64,000 bases of DNA. Origin: DATIKM01 sp035477595. Lineage in GTDB: Bacteria > Armatimonadota > Chthonomonadetes > Chthonomonadales > CAJBBX01. The stretch is taken from positions 1-64,000 of the forward strand of contig DATIKM010000028.1 in assembly GCA_035477595.1 (NCBI GenBank), given 5' to 3'. Below the pieces are notes generated by a model. The model had not been told where the DNA came from. It made no database searches and saw only the letters and a list, made by a program, of their open reading frames with translations. A program made the translations under genes and the position numbers. Shown here piece by piece: positions 1 to 8,118 of the stretch. How positions within the stretch are numbered: the first letter of the stretch is position 1; every line of letters begins with the position of its first letter.

Positions 1-1
1 G

Positions 2-175
2 CTGAGGAAGGGCGATATGGCATGCAACAGGCCCCTCAGCATCGGTGACGTTGTGTACGTGCCCGAGCGCAGGAAGCGGTTCGAGTTCCGCGACCTCATC
101 GGCGTGTTGTCATCCGTCAGCATCATCGACTCGGCTTACCGGATCCTGACCGGACAGAGATACTACTACCGGTAG
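2..175 (+). CDS. C-terminal end of a polysaccharide export (SLBB-type) protein, 5' truncated by the window edge
   Basis: The reading frame is open from base 2 to a TAG at 173-175 and gives 57 residues. The fragment contains LSIGDVVYVPER, which resembles the turn in SLBB/Wza-type polysaccharide export proteins where a beta-grasp unit presents 'GD-V-VP'. It is followed by a hydrophobic stretch and a basic, tyrosine-rich tail. Such proteins form the periplasmic or outer-membrane part of capsule and exopolysaccharide exporters. The O-antigen-ligase-like gene 3.6 kb downstream fits a polysaccharide region. The N-terminal part lies outside the window, so the family is assigned from this motif alone. 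Confidence 0.5.
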   Translation: MRKGDMACNRPLSIGDVVYVPERRKRFEFRDLIGVLSSVSIIDSAYRILTGQRYYYR

Positions 176-632
176 CGGCGCTCTGCCATGCATGGCGCCG
201 TGATGGCGGGCTCTGGTCCGCAGATGGAGGTGGATCACCATGTAGCCGAGCGCCCACGGCGCCAGCGCGGGCTAGTCGCGTGCACCGGGGTCGCGACCCG
301 GTGCACGAAGGCGGCACGGGAGACTCCGTCCGCGTTCCTGAAGGCGAGCCAGTCGAAGACGCGGGCGCTCTGCTCAGGAACGCGACGCGATGTTTGCAGT
401 TCTGGGCCGGCGCGAACGCCAGCCTCGTCGTGGACGACCCCGTGGTTCGACTACTGCGCAGCACCGAGTGTGGGCGTCTCTGCGATGCCCCCGGAAGCAG
501 TGCTGGCTCCCTCGCTGGGGCCTCCTCGCATCCGCAGCCGGCAGGCCGGGCAAGGCGGGTTAGCCGGCATCGTGTCTGGCCGGGCGAAGCGCCAGAGCGG
601 GGGGCGTGGGCTCGCGAGGCGACGCCGGATGC
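176..632. other. Gene-poor stretch with possible degenerate coding remnant
   Basis: No open frame here has a convincing start, ribosome site and protein-like composition. On the minus strand the frame between a TAG at 451-453 and a TGA at 235-237 reads as protein-like, with high G or C at third positions (for example RVFDWLAFRNADG). It has no start or family I recognise, so it may be a relic of a lost gene. I see no clear terminator for the polysaccharide gene that ends at 175. Confidence 0.3.
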
Positions 633-1937
633 TCAGGTTGGGGTCAGGGGAGAGGAGGGGTTGAGGGGAGCGGGACCGCTGACCACGGTTAGGTCAGCCC
701 GAGCGTGTGCCTCGGCGAGCAGGGGCTGCGTGACCTCCAGGAGCGTGACGTTCTCCGTGTCGGCGATGCGCGCTAGCCGGATGTCGCTTATCCGCCCGCG
801 GCCGCACATGCCCATCGCCACGCGCACTGCCATACGCGCGTCCTCCGCGATGATGGGAATCGTAGAGCGATAGGCGCCTCCCTCGCCGCTGGTGCGGTGG
901 TTGGTGGAGGTCACGGCGAAGTCGATCTTCTCCGCAAGCCTGCGTGTCACCACGTCCACCAGACCGAGGCCGGCGGCGTTGCCCCGTGTGCGCTCGGTCA
1001 GGTCGAGGACCGTCACCATCCGCACCCGTGCGCCCGGCCACGACCCTTCGGCGATGGAGGGCATCCGGAGACGCCCGACCACGTGGGAGTCGACGCCGGA
1101 TCCGCTGATGTCCTTGCCCATGCGGTCGACGACCAGCACGTCGACGTTGTCGAAGGCCAGCCTCGGGGCGAGCGAACGGGCGCGCGCGAGGAGCTCGCGC
1201 TCCTTTTCGTTCGCGATGTCGGCGGCAGCGACCGCGTGCACCTCAGCGATCCGCCCATAGGCGTTCTCGATGAGCGCGACGCCGCCGACGATGTTTGTCG
1301 ATGCCACAAGGGCTCGCGCCACACGGGGCATCAGATCCCGCAGTCCGCCGGCGCCGAACCGGTGGATGGAAGCCGCGCCGCGTTGCTTGCCCAGGCCGAC
1401 CGCGCACATCTTGGCGATGCCGCTCTCGATCTCGCCCACGAAGTCGGTATGGTGCTTGATGCGGTTCACCACGACCACCGCGTCGGCTGCCAGCGCGTTC
1501 GCGTCAAAGTACACGGGGAAGCCGTCATCCAGGGACGCCACCTGCGGAGCGTCCATGGTGGCGCGGATAGGGGAACCCACCGTCTCATAGGAGATGCCAT
1601 AGCCCGCCAGGATGGCGACCTGGCCATCTGCCGTGGCGCCACCGTGACTGCCCATCGCAGGAACCACAAAGGGCTGGCACCGTAGCGCGCGCAGGGCGTC
1701 GACCACCGTCGCGACCACCTCCGGAAGCCGATCGATCCCTCTGCTGCCCACGCCGACCGCGACCTGGGCGCCGGTGCGAATACGCGGGTCCTGGGCGAGG
1801 GTGTGGATGGCGGCGCGAACGGACGACGCCAGATCGCCGATCGTTGGCGCTTCCGGACTGAAGCGGACACGCCAGACGTCGGGCATCGCGATCTCGGGAT
1901 AGTCGTAGGCGTGCGTGTCCAGGCGGATATTGATCAC
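633..1937 (-). CDS. LarA-like / DUF2088 nickel-pincer-cofactor isomerase-family protein
   Basis: The 434-residue product resembles the lactate racemase LarA superfamily (DUF2088), specifically the subgroup with a PAMGSHGG motif (residues 93-100) followed by RIKHHTDF (159-166) and a GLGKQRGA segment. LarA uses a nickel pincer nucleotide to racemise or epimerise 2-hydroxyacids; the substrate of this subgroup is not known to me. I chose the GTG at 1937 because upstream codons overlap the promoter of the divergent gene and homology starts here. No lar cofactor genes (larB, larC, larE) are in the window, so cofactor loading is untested. The gene is divergent from the secreted protein at 2064, with 126 bases between them. 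Confidence 0.75.
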   Translation of the reverse strand: MINIRLDTHAYDYPEIAMPDVWRVRFSPEAPTIGDLASSVRAAIHTLAQDPRIRTGAQVAVGVGSRGIDRLPEVVATVVDALRALRCQPFVVPAMGSHGGATADGQVAILAGYGISYETVGSPIRATMDAPQVASLDDGFPVYFDANALAADAVVVVNRIKHHTDFVGEIESGIAKMCAVGLGKQRGAASIHRFGAGGLRDLMPRVARALVASTNIVGGVALIENAYGRIAEVHAVAAADIANEKERELLARARSLAPRLAFDNVDVLVVDRMGKDISGSGVDSHVVGRLRMPSIAEGSWPGARVRMVTVLDLTERTRGNAAGLGLVDVVTRRLAEKIDFAVTSTNHRTSGEGGAYRSTIPIIAEDARMAVRVAMGMCGRGRISDIRLARIADTENVTLLEVTQPLLAEAHARADLTVVSGPAPLNPSSPLTPT

Positions 1938-2019
1938 GGAGACCCCCGAAGTGCGAGCCAGAGCTTCGGCACGGAGAGCTTCGTGTCCTGCCGCGCGGAC
2001 GTCGGCGCGACCGCGCGGA

Positions 2020-2025
2020 TATACT
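2020..2025 (+). promoter_or_regulatory. Probable -10 element for the secreted-protein gene
   Basis: TATACT matches the sigma-70 -10 consensus at five of six bases and lies 38 bases before the ATG at 2064. The region about 17 bases upstream is GC-rich with no good -35 hexamer, so this is either an activator-dependent promoter or a chance match. Confidence 0.35.
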
Positions 2026-2063
2026 GCCGCAAGTTGGTGGGGTCTCTGCGATGGGGGTGGACA

Positions 2064-3398
2064 ATGCGTGTGGCGATCGTGGTGCTGGTGAGTCTCTGTG
2101 CAGTCATGCTCGCGTCGGCCGGACGCCCGCGCGAACCGGGCCACGACCCGGAGCGTCCGGACTGGGTGTACGGCTGGGAGCGCAACTTCGCGCCCGACGG
2201 AACCCCCCGGCGGCTCCGCGATACGCGCGATATCACCGTGTGGCCGAACGTGCGAAGCCGAGCCAACTCTGACGACTGGATCGCTCGCAACCAAGACCGG
2301 ATCCGCGTGATGCGGCCTAGGCTTCTTGTGCTGAACTTCTCGAACCAGGTCGAGCCGGCGAAGCCCCTGCAGATTGCCCGCGACCTCATTGCTGCCCTCC
2401 GTGAGAGCTCGCGGTACCACGGCTACAAGGACCCAAGCGCCCCCGCGTTCCTCGAGTACAGCGTCTGGCGCTACGTGGATCTCAGGGAGCCAGACAGGAC
2501 GGTTGGCAACAGCTCGGCAGCGCCCATCAAGCCGCACGTGCAGGCGCCGCACATCAACTGCGACTACGGCGCCTTCTTCTCTGAGGAGTTCGCCGCGCAC
2601 ATCGGGGTGCGCGACCCCCGCAACCGCAGTCGGTTCCTCAGGCTCGACGAGCTCGTGGACCGCGGCTTCGTGCACGAGGTCTGGTTCACGGCCGCGGCGG
2701 CGGGCGACTTCCGGACCCTCGAGTGCGTCGAGCTTAAGCCGGTCTATGACGAGCAGTTTCGCAAGGTGCCGGGCAAGCACGTGCAGGCGGGAAACGGCGG
2801 AGACGAGGACCAGCCGTGGACGGGGCGATCGGTCCGGCTGAACAGCCTGAACCACGAACGCGGCATCGGGTGCGGGATGGAGAACCTGGCGCACTCCTTC
2901 GAGGGCATGGCGCACAGCCGGGCGATCCCGTACTTCACGAAGTACTTCCACGAGTTCGCTGGCTTCGACCTCGACCGGCGCTTCGGTCTGCCGTTCAACT
3001 CCTTCTACCCTCTGTGGGGGGAGGGCAAGGGGATCAGCTACCCGGATCCAAACACTGCGGTGGTGACCGATGGCGAGCGGACATGGACGCTGAGAAACTA
3101 CGTGGCGGCAGCCGGTAACGTGCATTTCCCTCCCAACGCGAGGAGGCACTACGACCAGGCGAACAGCGCGCCCGTCATGTCCACGATCGAGGACTGGCGT
3201 ATCGGCAGCGGGCCCGACGGGCGTGACCTGGCGAAGCCGTGGACCAACGCGGTGCTGCAGCAGTACGAAGCGCTGGCGCCGGACTGCATGGGTAAGTGGC
3301 TGGTCTACTGGCGGCAGAACGTGCCTGGATACCGCAACCGCGCTCGCGATGACGCCGGCCGCCCGATGCGAAACTGGTGGGTGTATCTGTTCTTCTGA
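2064..3398 (+). CDS. Secreted protein of unknown function
   Basis: The 444-residue product begins with a short basic start and a hydrophobic run ending near ASAG (residues 1-20), a typical Sec signal peptide. The ATG at 2064 follows a GGGGGTGG ribosome site. The mature part is rich in Trp, Tyr, Arg and Asn and is predicted globular, with no transmembrane segment. Two cysteines lie in HINCDYGAFF and GIGCGMENLAHS. It also has several His and Asp residues that could bind metal. I recognise no family. It is followed by non-coding sequence and faces the LarA-like gene across a shared promoter region. It could be an exported enzyme or surface protein. Confidence 0.7.
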   Translation: MRVAIVVLVSLCAVMLASAGRPREPGHDPERPDWVYGWERNFAPDGTPRRLRDTRDITVWPNVRSRANSDDWIARNQDRIRVMRPRLLVLNFSNQVEPAKPLQIARDLIAALRESSRYHGYKDPSAPAFLEYSVWRYVDLREPDRTVGNSSAAPIKPHVQAPHINCDYGAFFSEEFAAHIGVRDPRNRSRFLRLDELVDRGFVHEVWFTAAAAGDFRTLECVELKPVYDEQFRKVPGKHVQAGNGGDEDQPWTGRSVRLNSLNHERGIGCGMENLAHSFEGMAHSRAIPYFTKYFHEFAGFDLDRRFGLPFNSFYPLWGEGKGISYPDPNTAVVTDGERTWTLRNYVAAAGNVHFPPNARRHYDQANSAPVMSTIEDWRIGSGPDGRDLAKPWTNAVLQQYEALAPDCMGKWLVYWRQNVPGYRNRARDDAGRPMRNWWVYLFF

Positions 3399-3803
3399 TG
3401 GCCGAAGCTCAGGGCCGAGCGTCATGCCGACAGCCTCGCGGCGGGTCGGCGACAGCATCCATGCGACGGCCTGGCATCGGCTCCTGGTCGGTCAGTGACA
3501 CGCCCGACAGCAGGTGCCTCGGCAGGCGGTCCAGGGCCTCCTCCGCTATGAGCCGAGGCACAACCGGGAACGGGCAGGCGCCCTCACTGCAGTGGCTCTC
3601 GCTGCCGTCGGAGCCGTCGCGCTCAGTTGGCCGGGCAGGTGCAGGTTCCCGGTCGCGTGTCGTTGACGATGGGGACAGGGCGCTCATGCCTGAGACGCGT
3701 GCCGTGCCGGTGCTGGCGGCCCTGTGCGGCGAGTGCCAGGAGGTGCGCACTTTGCACAGCCACCTTTGCGCTGGACGCACGCGCGGCGCCCGCCCGCGCA
3801 TGA
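3399..3803. other. Intergenic stretch without a supported gene
   Basis: This stretch lies between two convergent genes. The minus strand has a protein-like segment around 3409-3580 (for example LIAEEALDRLPRHLL) in an open frame with no plausible start, ribosome site or known family. It may be the eroded end of a former gene. I see no strong terminator hairpin. Confidence 0.3.
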
Positions 3804-5159
3804 TCACGGCGCGCCCGGCGGCTCGGCAGCAACCGCCGGATGCCGGCGTCCACGTGGGAAGCCGGCACGGCACACGGAGGCGCGCACCGGGCGCACGACC
3901 AGCAGGAGGCCGGCGTAGAGCAGCCAGGCATTGCTCAGCGCGTCGCCGATCTGCAGCGCGTGGCTGCGCTCGCCCATCGAGCGCGCAAGCATGAAGACCG
4001 TAAGCACGATGACCCACTCGCCCAGCGACCGGCCGGCCTCGTCAGGCGCACGCACGCGGAGCGCCAGCGCCTTCCCGAGAACGACCGCCACGAACACCAG
4101 GTAGATCGTGAGCCCAAGGTAGCCCGTATCGATCATCAGGCTCACATAGCCATTCTCCACGGGTGCCATCACCGTCTTGAAGCCGCCGCCTACCATCGGG
4201 CTCCGGTCGACGATTGCCAGGAGCTGCTCGAACTTCTCAAGACGGCCCCCGCTCGGGTCAGCAACGGTCGTGCGCGCCACGATGCCGCGCACTGGGCCCC
4301 ATTCAGCCACCGAGCCAGACAGCACGGGCCACCCCGCCAGAACTCCCAGGCCGCAGGCGAGCGCCATGAGGCCTGCCCGAGGCGCGTTCCGGAGGGTCGC
4401 GAGCGCACACCAGACAAGCGTCGCGACAGCAAGAGACGCCATCGCAGTGCGCGACTGGCTCAGGAGCAGAATGTAGGCGCCCAGGGAACCCATCCCGATC
4501 CGCCACAGGACGCTCCCCCGCATCCATGCCAACGCTCCGAGCACGCAGATGCACGCGTAGGCCGCTAGGAGGTTGGCGTGAAGCCAGTTCGTCGTCGCAC
4601 CGTGAAGGCGCTGCGACGAGCCGAGGCCGATGCCGTACCGGATCGCGATGGCGAGGCTGCCCAGCGTGACCAGAGTCGCGGCGGTGAGGAGCCAGAAGCC
4701 CACGATGCGGTCGATCGGTACGCGACGTCCGAGGGCCAGCCTGGGGATGCCCCAGTGAAGGATTAGGAAGCGTGCGAGCGTCGCCAGCGCGAAGGCGATC
4801 TGGTACTCGCTCTGTCCGGGCTGCGGGAGGAACAGCCCGGGCACGCCACTGAGGCAGAGGATCCACGCCAGAAAGTCCTGCGGCGTGGGCCGGCGTTGCA
4901 CAACGCCGTTGGCCGTGGCCGCCGCAGTGAGGAGGGCCGACACCAGCAGGCATCCGGCGAAGGCAGCGTCCGCCGCCGGCGTGCCCACCGAACCGTATCC
5001 CGCAAGACGAACGAGGCAGAGCGCAACGGGCATGCCCGCGAGCACGACGGCGACCGCCATGTGCAGCGCGACAAGAGCCGTCGCCGACCTCGCTGCAGGC
5101 TCCGCCGCGAGCTCGTGCGGGCGCCGCTCGTCGAGTGTCCCGGCTCGGGGCGTCGCCAT
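3804..5159 (-). CDS. O-antigen ligase / Wzy-like polytopic membrane protein
   Basis: The 451-residue product has about ten to twelve hydrophobic segments. It has the layout of O-antigen ligase (WaaL) and Wzy polymerase proteins: a central periplasmic loop after the SQSRTAMASL motif and an arginine-rich loop before the last helices. These proteins join or polymerise lipid-linked sugar chains at the outer face of the inner membrane. The start is the ATG at 5159 behind a GGGAGG site; a GTG one codon upstream is also possible. The same frame runs upstream without a stop into eroded sequence. Together with the SLBB fragment at the window start it points to an exopolysaccharide locus. Confidence 0.7.
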   Translation of the reverse strand: MATPRAGTLDERRPHELAAEPAARSATALVALHMAVAVVLAGMPVALCLVRLAGYGSVGTPAADAAFAGCLLVSALLTAAATANGVVQRRPTPQDFLAWILCLSGVPGLFLPQPGQSEYQIAFALATLARFLILHWGIPRLALGRRVPIDRIVGFWLLTAATLVTLGSLAIAIRYGIGLGSSQRLHGATTNWLHANLLAAYACICVLGALAWMRGSVLWRIGMGSLGAYILLLSQSRTAMASLAVATLVWCALATLRNAPRAGLMALACGLGVLAGWPVLSGSVAEWGPVRGIVARTTVADPSGGRLEKFEQLLAIVDRSPMVGGGFKTVMAPVENGYVSLMIDTGYLGLTIYLVFVAVVLGKALALRVRAPDEAGRSLGEWVIVLTVFMLARSMGERSHALQIGDALSNAWLLYAGLLLVVRPVRASVCRAGFPRGRRHPAVAAEPPGAP

Positions 5160-5345
5160 CACATCACCCCGCCTCCCTGTGCGCCAGTCTGGCCGGTCTG
5201 CCCTGAACGAGCCCCTGACGAGACACATCAGCAGCTTTCGGACATCGGGGCCGCTGTGCTCCCGGCCGCTGGTGAGGAGGAGCAGGTCCACCGGCTCGCA
5301 GTCGGGGCGCAGATGCGCGCTCCCCGCGATCACGGGACGGAGCAG

Positions 5346-5888
5346 CTAGGCATGGTCCATATCAGCGATCGGACAGTCTTCGGCCGCGGCGGTCCAGGCG
5401 CCGACTGTCCTCGGCGCCTTGCCATTGCGCGTGTGTAGAGACTGCGCAATGAGGACTCAGGGCACGCACACGAACCGAACCTAGAAGGCCGCGACACGCA
5501 GGGCCACGGGTCCAAGCAGTGCAAGAATCGTGCCTGTGACAGCCGCCACGAATGCGCCGAAGGCGATCTACGGTGCCTGCGCCCAGTGCGCGAGCAACTG
5601 GATCGCGCACGCGAACGCCACGAGCGCAGCACCGGCGAGGGTGCTCCAGGACCGCAACGCGCGCAGGCGGGGCTACGTGCGCCAGAGGAGGAAGGCCGCG
5701 ATCGGCGGGGCTCGAACCCCGTGGCCGCAGAGCGTGTCGTCGTCCACCCACACGGTCGCAGTGGCCAACACCGCAGGTGCAACAACGCGCCGCTGGAAGC
5801 CACGGTTGCCGGGCGCCGCACTTCCCGCACATCTGCCGATCTGGACTGCCGCGCAGGTGCGGAACGAGCCTTCACGACGGTTGGCGAG
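5346..5888 (-). pseudogene. Decayed hydrophobic gene, possibly exosortase-like
   Basis: One minus-strand frame between a TAA at 5889-5891 and a TAG at 5346-5348 reads as a GC3-rich, strongly hydrophobic protein. It is broken by stops at 5673-5675, 5568-5570, 5481-5483 (all TAG) and 5457-5459 (TGA). Its order matches the N-terminal half of exosortases: a GHGVRAPPIAAFLLWRT segment, a basic PRLRALRSW link, then paired hydrophobic helices such as IAFGAFVAAVTGTILALL. The catalytic Cys-Arg-His part is not visible. The frame continues into sequence before the O-antigen ligase start (5160-5345), which may be a remnant of an EpsI-like domain. The decay is directly visible; the exosortase identity is inference. 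Confidence 0.4.
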
Positions 5889-5935
5889 TTAGCGCCGGCG
5901 GGGTGCACCGGACCGGCAAGGGAGGGGCAGAAACG

Positions 5936-6292
5936 ATGGGAGCGCGCTGGTGGTGGGGAGTGGCGGCAGCGGGGACGGGCGCAGCGATCATGGTGGCTTC
6001 ACGGCGGAGGTGCGCCCCGCGGACGGTCGCGCCGCTGCACTCCTCTGTCTGCGCAGGTGCGGATCCGGTCTCGCCGGCGTCCCTGCCACCGTTGGATGGC
6101 GCCCGCCCGCCGGAGGACTCGGAGATTCCGGTTGCCTTGGCGGCGGGACCAAGCCCACGAGGCAGGCGAGGCGGGGCCCTCGGACGCGAGGGGACGACCG
6201 GCCCTGCTGGCGCGGCGCCGGCCGACGGAGGATGCGCGCGCCCTCGGGGGAGGGGTGCGTCCCGGCGGCCACGCTCGGGTAGCTCTGACTAG
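5936..6292 (+). CDS. Doubtful small protein with an N-terminal hydrophobic segment
   Basis: An ATG at 5936 lies nine bases after a GGAGGGG site and opens a 118-residue frame. It starts MGARWWWGVAAAGTGAAIM, a possible membrane anchor followed by an arginine cluster. The rest is Pro, Ala, Gly and Arg rich and looks like random translation of GC-rich DNA. It belongs to no family I know. It sits beside the decayed gene at 5346-5888, so it may be a relic. The remaining sequence to 6389 holds nothing I can support. Confidence 0.2.
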   Translation: MGARWWWGVAAAGTGAAIMVASRRRCAPRTVAPLHSSVCAGADPVSPASLPPLDGARPPEDSEIPVALAAGPSPRGRRGGALGREGTTGPAGAAPADGGCARPRGRGASRRPRSGSSD

Positions 6293-6389
6293 CCGGCGTC
6301 CGCGCACGGAGGGGGCGGAGATCGCTCAGGGATCACCGCCCCCTTCCATACTTCGCGGCCGGCGCGACCCAGGTGCGCCGGCGAGCGCG

Positions 6390-6995
6390 TCATGCGCGCG
6401 TCACCACGAACTCGCCATAGTCGTCGCCGCACTCGATGCCCTTGGTCTGGATGCACTGGAACGTCCGCATGCCTGACCTGCCCGTCGGGTCGTAGTCGCC
6501 GCCGTACGCTAGGTCCATGAAGGCCCCGCAGATGCCGCGGAGCATGTAGGCCGCGGGCCGGCTCATCGCACCGTACTCGACCACGTCGGCTTCATAGTAG
6601 TCGTAGGCGCGGACCACCATCTTCTCGCCGGGCGTCAGCTCCACGATCTGCGCCTTCGCCCAGCCCCATGCTGCGAACACCGCGAAGGCACCATGCAGAA
6701 CGTCGGCCGGGGCGTCCGTCACCATCGGAGCGACGACGGAGCGCCACTCCTCGGAGGTGATGATCCCGTAGCCGGTGTGGTACCCGCACTCGTGCGCCGC
6801 GTTCACCAGCAGCCACTCGGCCGCATCGAGCATGTCGGGCCCCACGCGCCGCGACAGGCGGTTGGCGAAGGCGTTCCAGAAGCTCGCCGGCATCTGGTTC
6901 ACGAAGACGCCGAATGCCGGGATCAGGCCTTCGCTGTTGCCGGCCACGTCGAGCGCCGAGAGTGCGGCGATCACGCGCTTCCTGTCGATTGCCAT
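6390..6995 (-). CDS. V4R-like small-molecule-binding-fold protein
   Basis: The 201-residue product has an N-terminal helical half and a C-terminal half that resembles the V4R (4-vinyl reductase) fold: a Gly-rich helix (LRGICGAFMDLAYGG), then a strand carrying QCIQTKGIECGDDYGEFVV with two cysteines. V4R domains bind small hydrophobic molecules or metals in regulators and bacteriochlorophyll enzymes. The ATG follows a good GGAGAGGG site. It lies 15 bases after the related gene at 7011-7547 and is the last gene of an operon that starts with a cysteine desulfurase-family gene. The V4R link rests on motif layout only. Confidence 0.5.
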   Translation of the reverse strand: MAIDRKRVIAALSALDVAGNSEGLIPAFGVFVNQMPASFWNAFANRLSRRVGPDMLDAAEWLLVNAAHECGYHTGYGIITSEEWRSVVAPMVTDAPADVLHGAFAVFAAWGWAKAQIVELTPGEKMVVRAYDYYEADVVEYGAMSRPAAYMLRGICGAFMDLAYGGDYDPTGRSGMRTFQCIQTKGIECGDDYGEFVVTRA

Positions 6996-7010
6996 GTTCC
7001 CTCTCCTCGG

Positions 7011-7547
7011 TCAGTTCGCGACGACCTCGAACCGCGACCGCTCGGCGCCCGAGACGATGCTGCTGGTCTCGATCACGGAGTAGCTGCGAGCCGGTCGCCC
7101 GAACACGGCGGCGAACATGCCGGCGATGAAGCCGCAGGTCACGGAGTTCACGGGCCTGTCGCGCTTGCCCCACTTCCTGATCCACCCGTGGTCAACATGG
7201 GACGCAATGAGCTCTGCCTCTCCGGACTCCGGTCCCGCACACACCACCCTCATCGAGCCGAGGCCCCACAGAGCGTAGAGCTCCTGCGCAATCGCGACGC
7301 GATCAGCGACGACTGTGACGCTCTGTCCATCGAAGATCGCCGACAGGCGCTCGTACGCGCAGTCCTCCGCGCACTCCGCGAGCAACTTGCGTCCGTCCAG
7401 CATCGAGCAGTCCTCTGCAAGCTGCGAGTAGAGGCTCATGTAGTGGTGGCAGTGCAGGACGTAGGGCGTGCCGTTGATCGTGTGGCGACAAGACCGCGGA
7501 TCGTACCTGCGCTCGAGGACGATCTCGGCCTTCCTGGTCACAGGCAT
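7011..7547 (-). CDS. V4R-like protein, paralogue of the downstream gene
   Basis: The 178-residue product has a conserved-looking N-terminal TPYVLHCHHYM segment with clustered His and Cys. A middle helical region is followed by a C-terminal V4R-like unit (CGFIAGMFAAVFG, then VIETSSIVSGAERSRFEVV). The usual V4R cysteines at the end are missing here, unlike in the partner at 6390-6995. The two neighbours may form a heteromer. The start is an ATG after GGAGAG. The exact role is unknown; binding of a metal or sulfur-containing ligand would fit the desulfurase at the head of the operon, but that is inference. Confidence 0.5.
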   Translation of the reverse strand: MPVTRKAEIVLERRYDPRSCRHTINGTPYVLHCHHYMSLYSQLAEDCSMLDGRKLLAECAEDCAYERLSAIFDGQSVTVVADRVAIAQELYALWGLGSMRVVCAGPESGEAELIASHVDHGWIRKWGKRDRPVNSVTCGFIAGMFAAVFGRPARSYSVIETSSIVSGAERSRFEVVAN

Positions 7548-7561
7548 AGCGGTTCTCTCCT

Positions 7562-7753
7562 CTAGAAGTCCGGTGCGGTGAGGCCGGTCACTTCCTTGAC
7601 CGCCCTTCTAAACTTCTCGATGTTCGCAGGCGAGTCGGATTCGGCCTCTGCCTTGGCCGAGGGGATGTTCGTCAGCATGGCGAGCCGCATCTTGGCCGCC
7701 AGTCCGCCGTTCTGGCCTACGAAGTCGATATACTTGAGCAGCTTCGCGCCCAT
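7562..7753 (-). CDS. Small helical protein (63 residues) of unknown function
   Basis: An ATG at 7753 is preceded by a near-perfect GGAGGT site five bases away, which makes this short frame credible. The product is soluble, has no cysteine and appears mostly helical (MGAKLLKYIDFVGQNGG start, then a charged C-terminal helix). It ends 14 bases before the V4R-like gene at 7547 in the same direction. A stem-loop at 7773-7809 separates it from the gene upstream. I recognise no family. Confidence 0.6.
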   Translation of the reverse strand: MGAKLLKYIDFVGQNGGLAAKMRLAMLTNIPSAKAEAESDSPANIEKFRRAVKEVTGLTAPDF

Positions 7754-7772
7754 CGGCACCTCCGTTTGCTGT

Positions 7773-7809
7773 GCCGCCGCGGCCGAGCGCCTCTGCTCGG
7801 TGCGGCGGC
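7773..7809 (-). promoter_or_regulatory. Stem-loop between two operon genes
   Basis: The arms GCCGCCGC (7773-7780) and GCGGCGGC (7802-7809) pair, as do the inner arms CCGAGC (7783-7788) and GCTCGG (7795-7800), around a six-base loop. No T-run follows on the minus strand. An internal attenuator or an mRNA processing or stability element therefore fits better than a full terminator. It would set the 63-residue and V4R-like genes apart from the desulfurase gene. Confidence 0.45.
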
Positions 7810-7830
7810 ATTGTGGTGCTGCCTCCCGCG

Positions 7831-8118
7831 TCAGGACGGGTCCGAGTGCTGCTGCTCGAACCGCTGCCGTATGCTCTCCCGGCCTGTGCGTGGCAGTACG
7901 ACCTTGCACTCGTCCTCCCCGAGGATGCCCTTAACCTGCCAGCCGCCTTCGCCCAGGAGCCGGAACAGCGGGCGAGGGAACTCGGGGTAGTACTCCAGCT
8001 TCCCGAGCGTGGCGAGCGCTCGGATATCCCGCTCGGTCCACACGTTGTCGAATCGGTAGGCGTATACCGCGCCTCCGTCGAAGCAGTCCTCGACCTTGCG
8101 TGCCTCCACGATCCTCAT
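7831..8118 (-). CDS. Small conserved-looking protein (95 residues) coupled to the cysteine desulfurase gene
   Basis: The ATG at 8118 overlaps the TGA of the desulfurase gene (ATGA), which implies translational coupling. The product begins MRIVEARKVEDCFDGG and carries an aromatic stretch (YYPEFPRPLFRLLGEGGWQVKG) with a charged, variable tail. It has one N-terminal and one C-terminal cysteine. I know no function. The tight coupling suggests a partner or sulfur acceptor of the enzyme, but no conserved acceptor motif is visible. Confidence 0.6.
   Translation of the reverse strand: MRIVEARKVEDCFDGGAVYAYRFDNVWTERDIRALATLGKLEYYPEFPRPLFRLLGEGGWQVKGILGEDECKVVLPRTGRESIRQRFEQQHSDPS

Noticed and set aside
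1938..3458. Extension of the LarA-like frame far upstream on the minus strand
   Set aside because: It is antisense to the secreted-protein gene, which has a signal peptide and a strong ribosome site. The extra part has no family resemblance.
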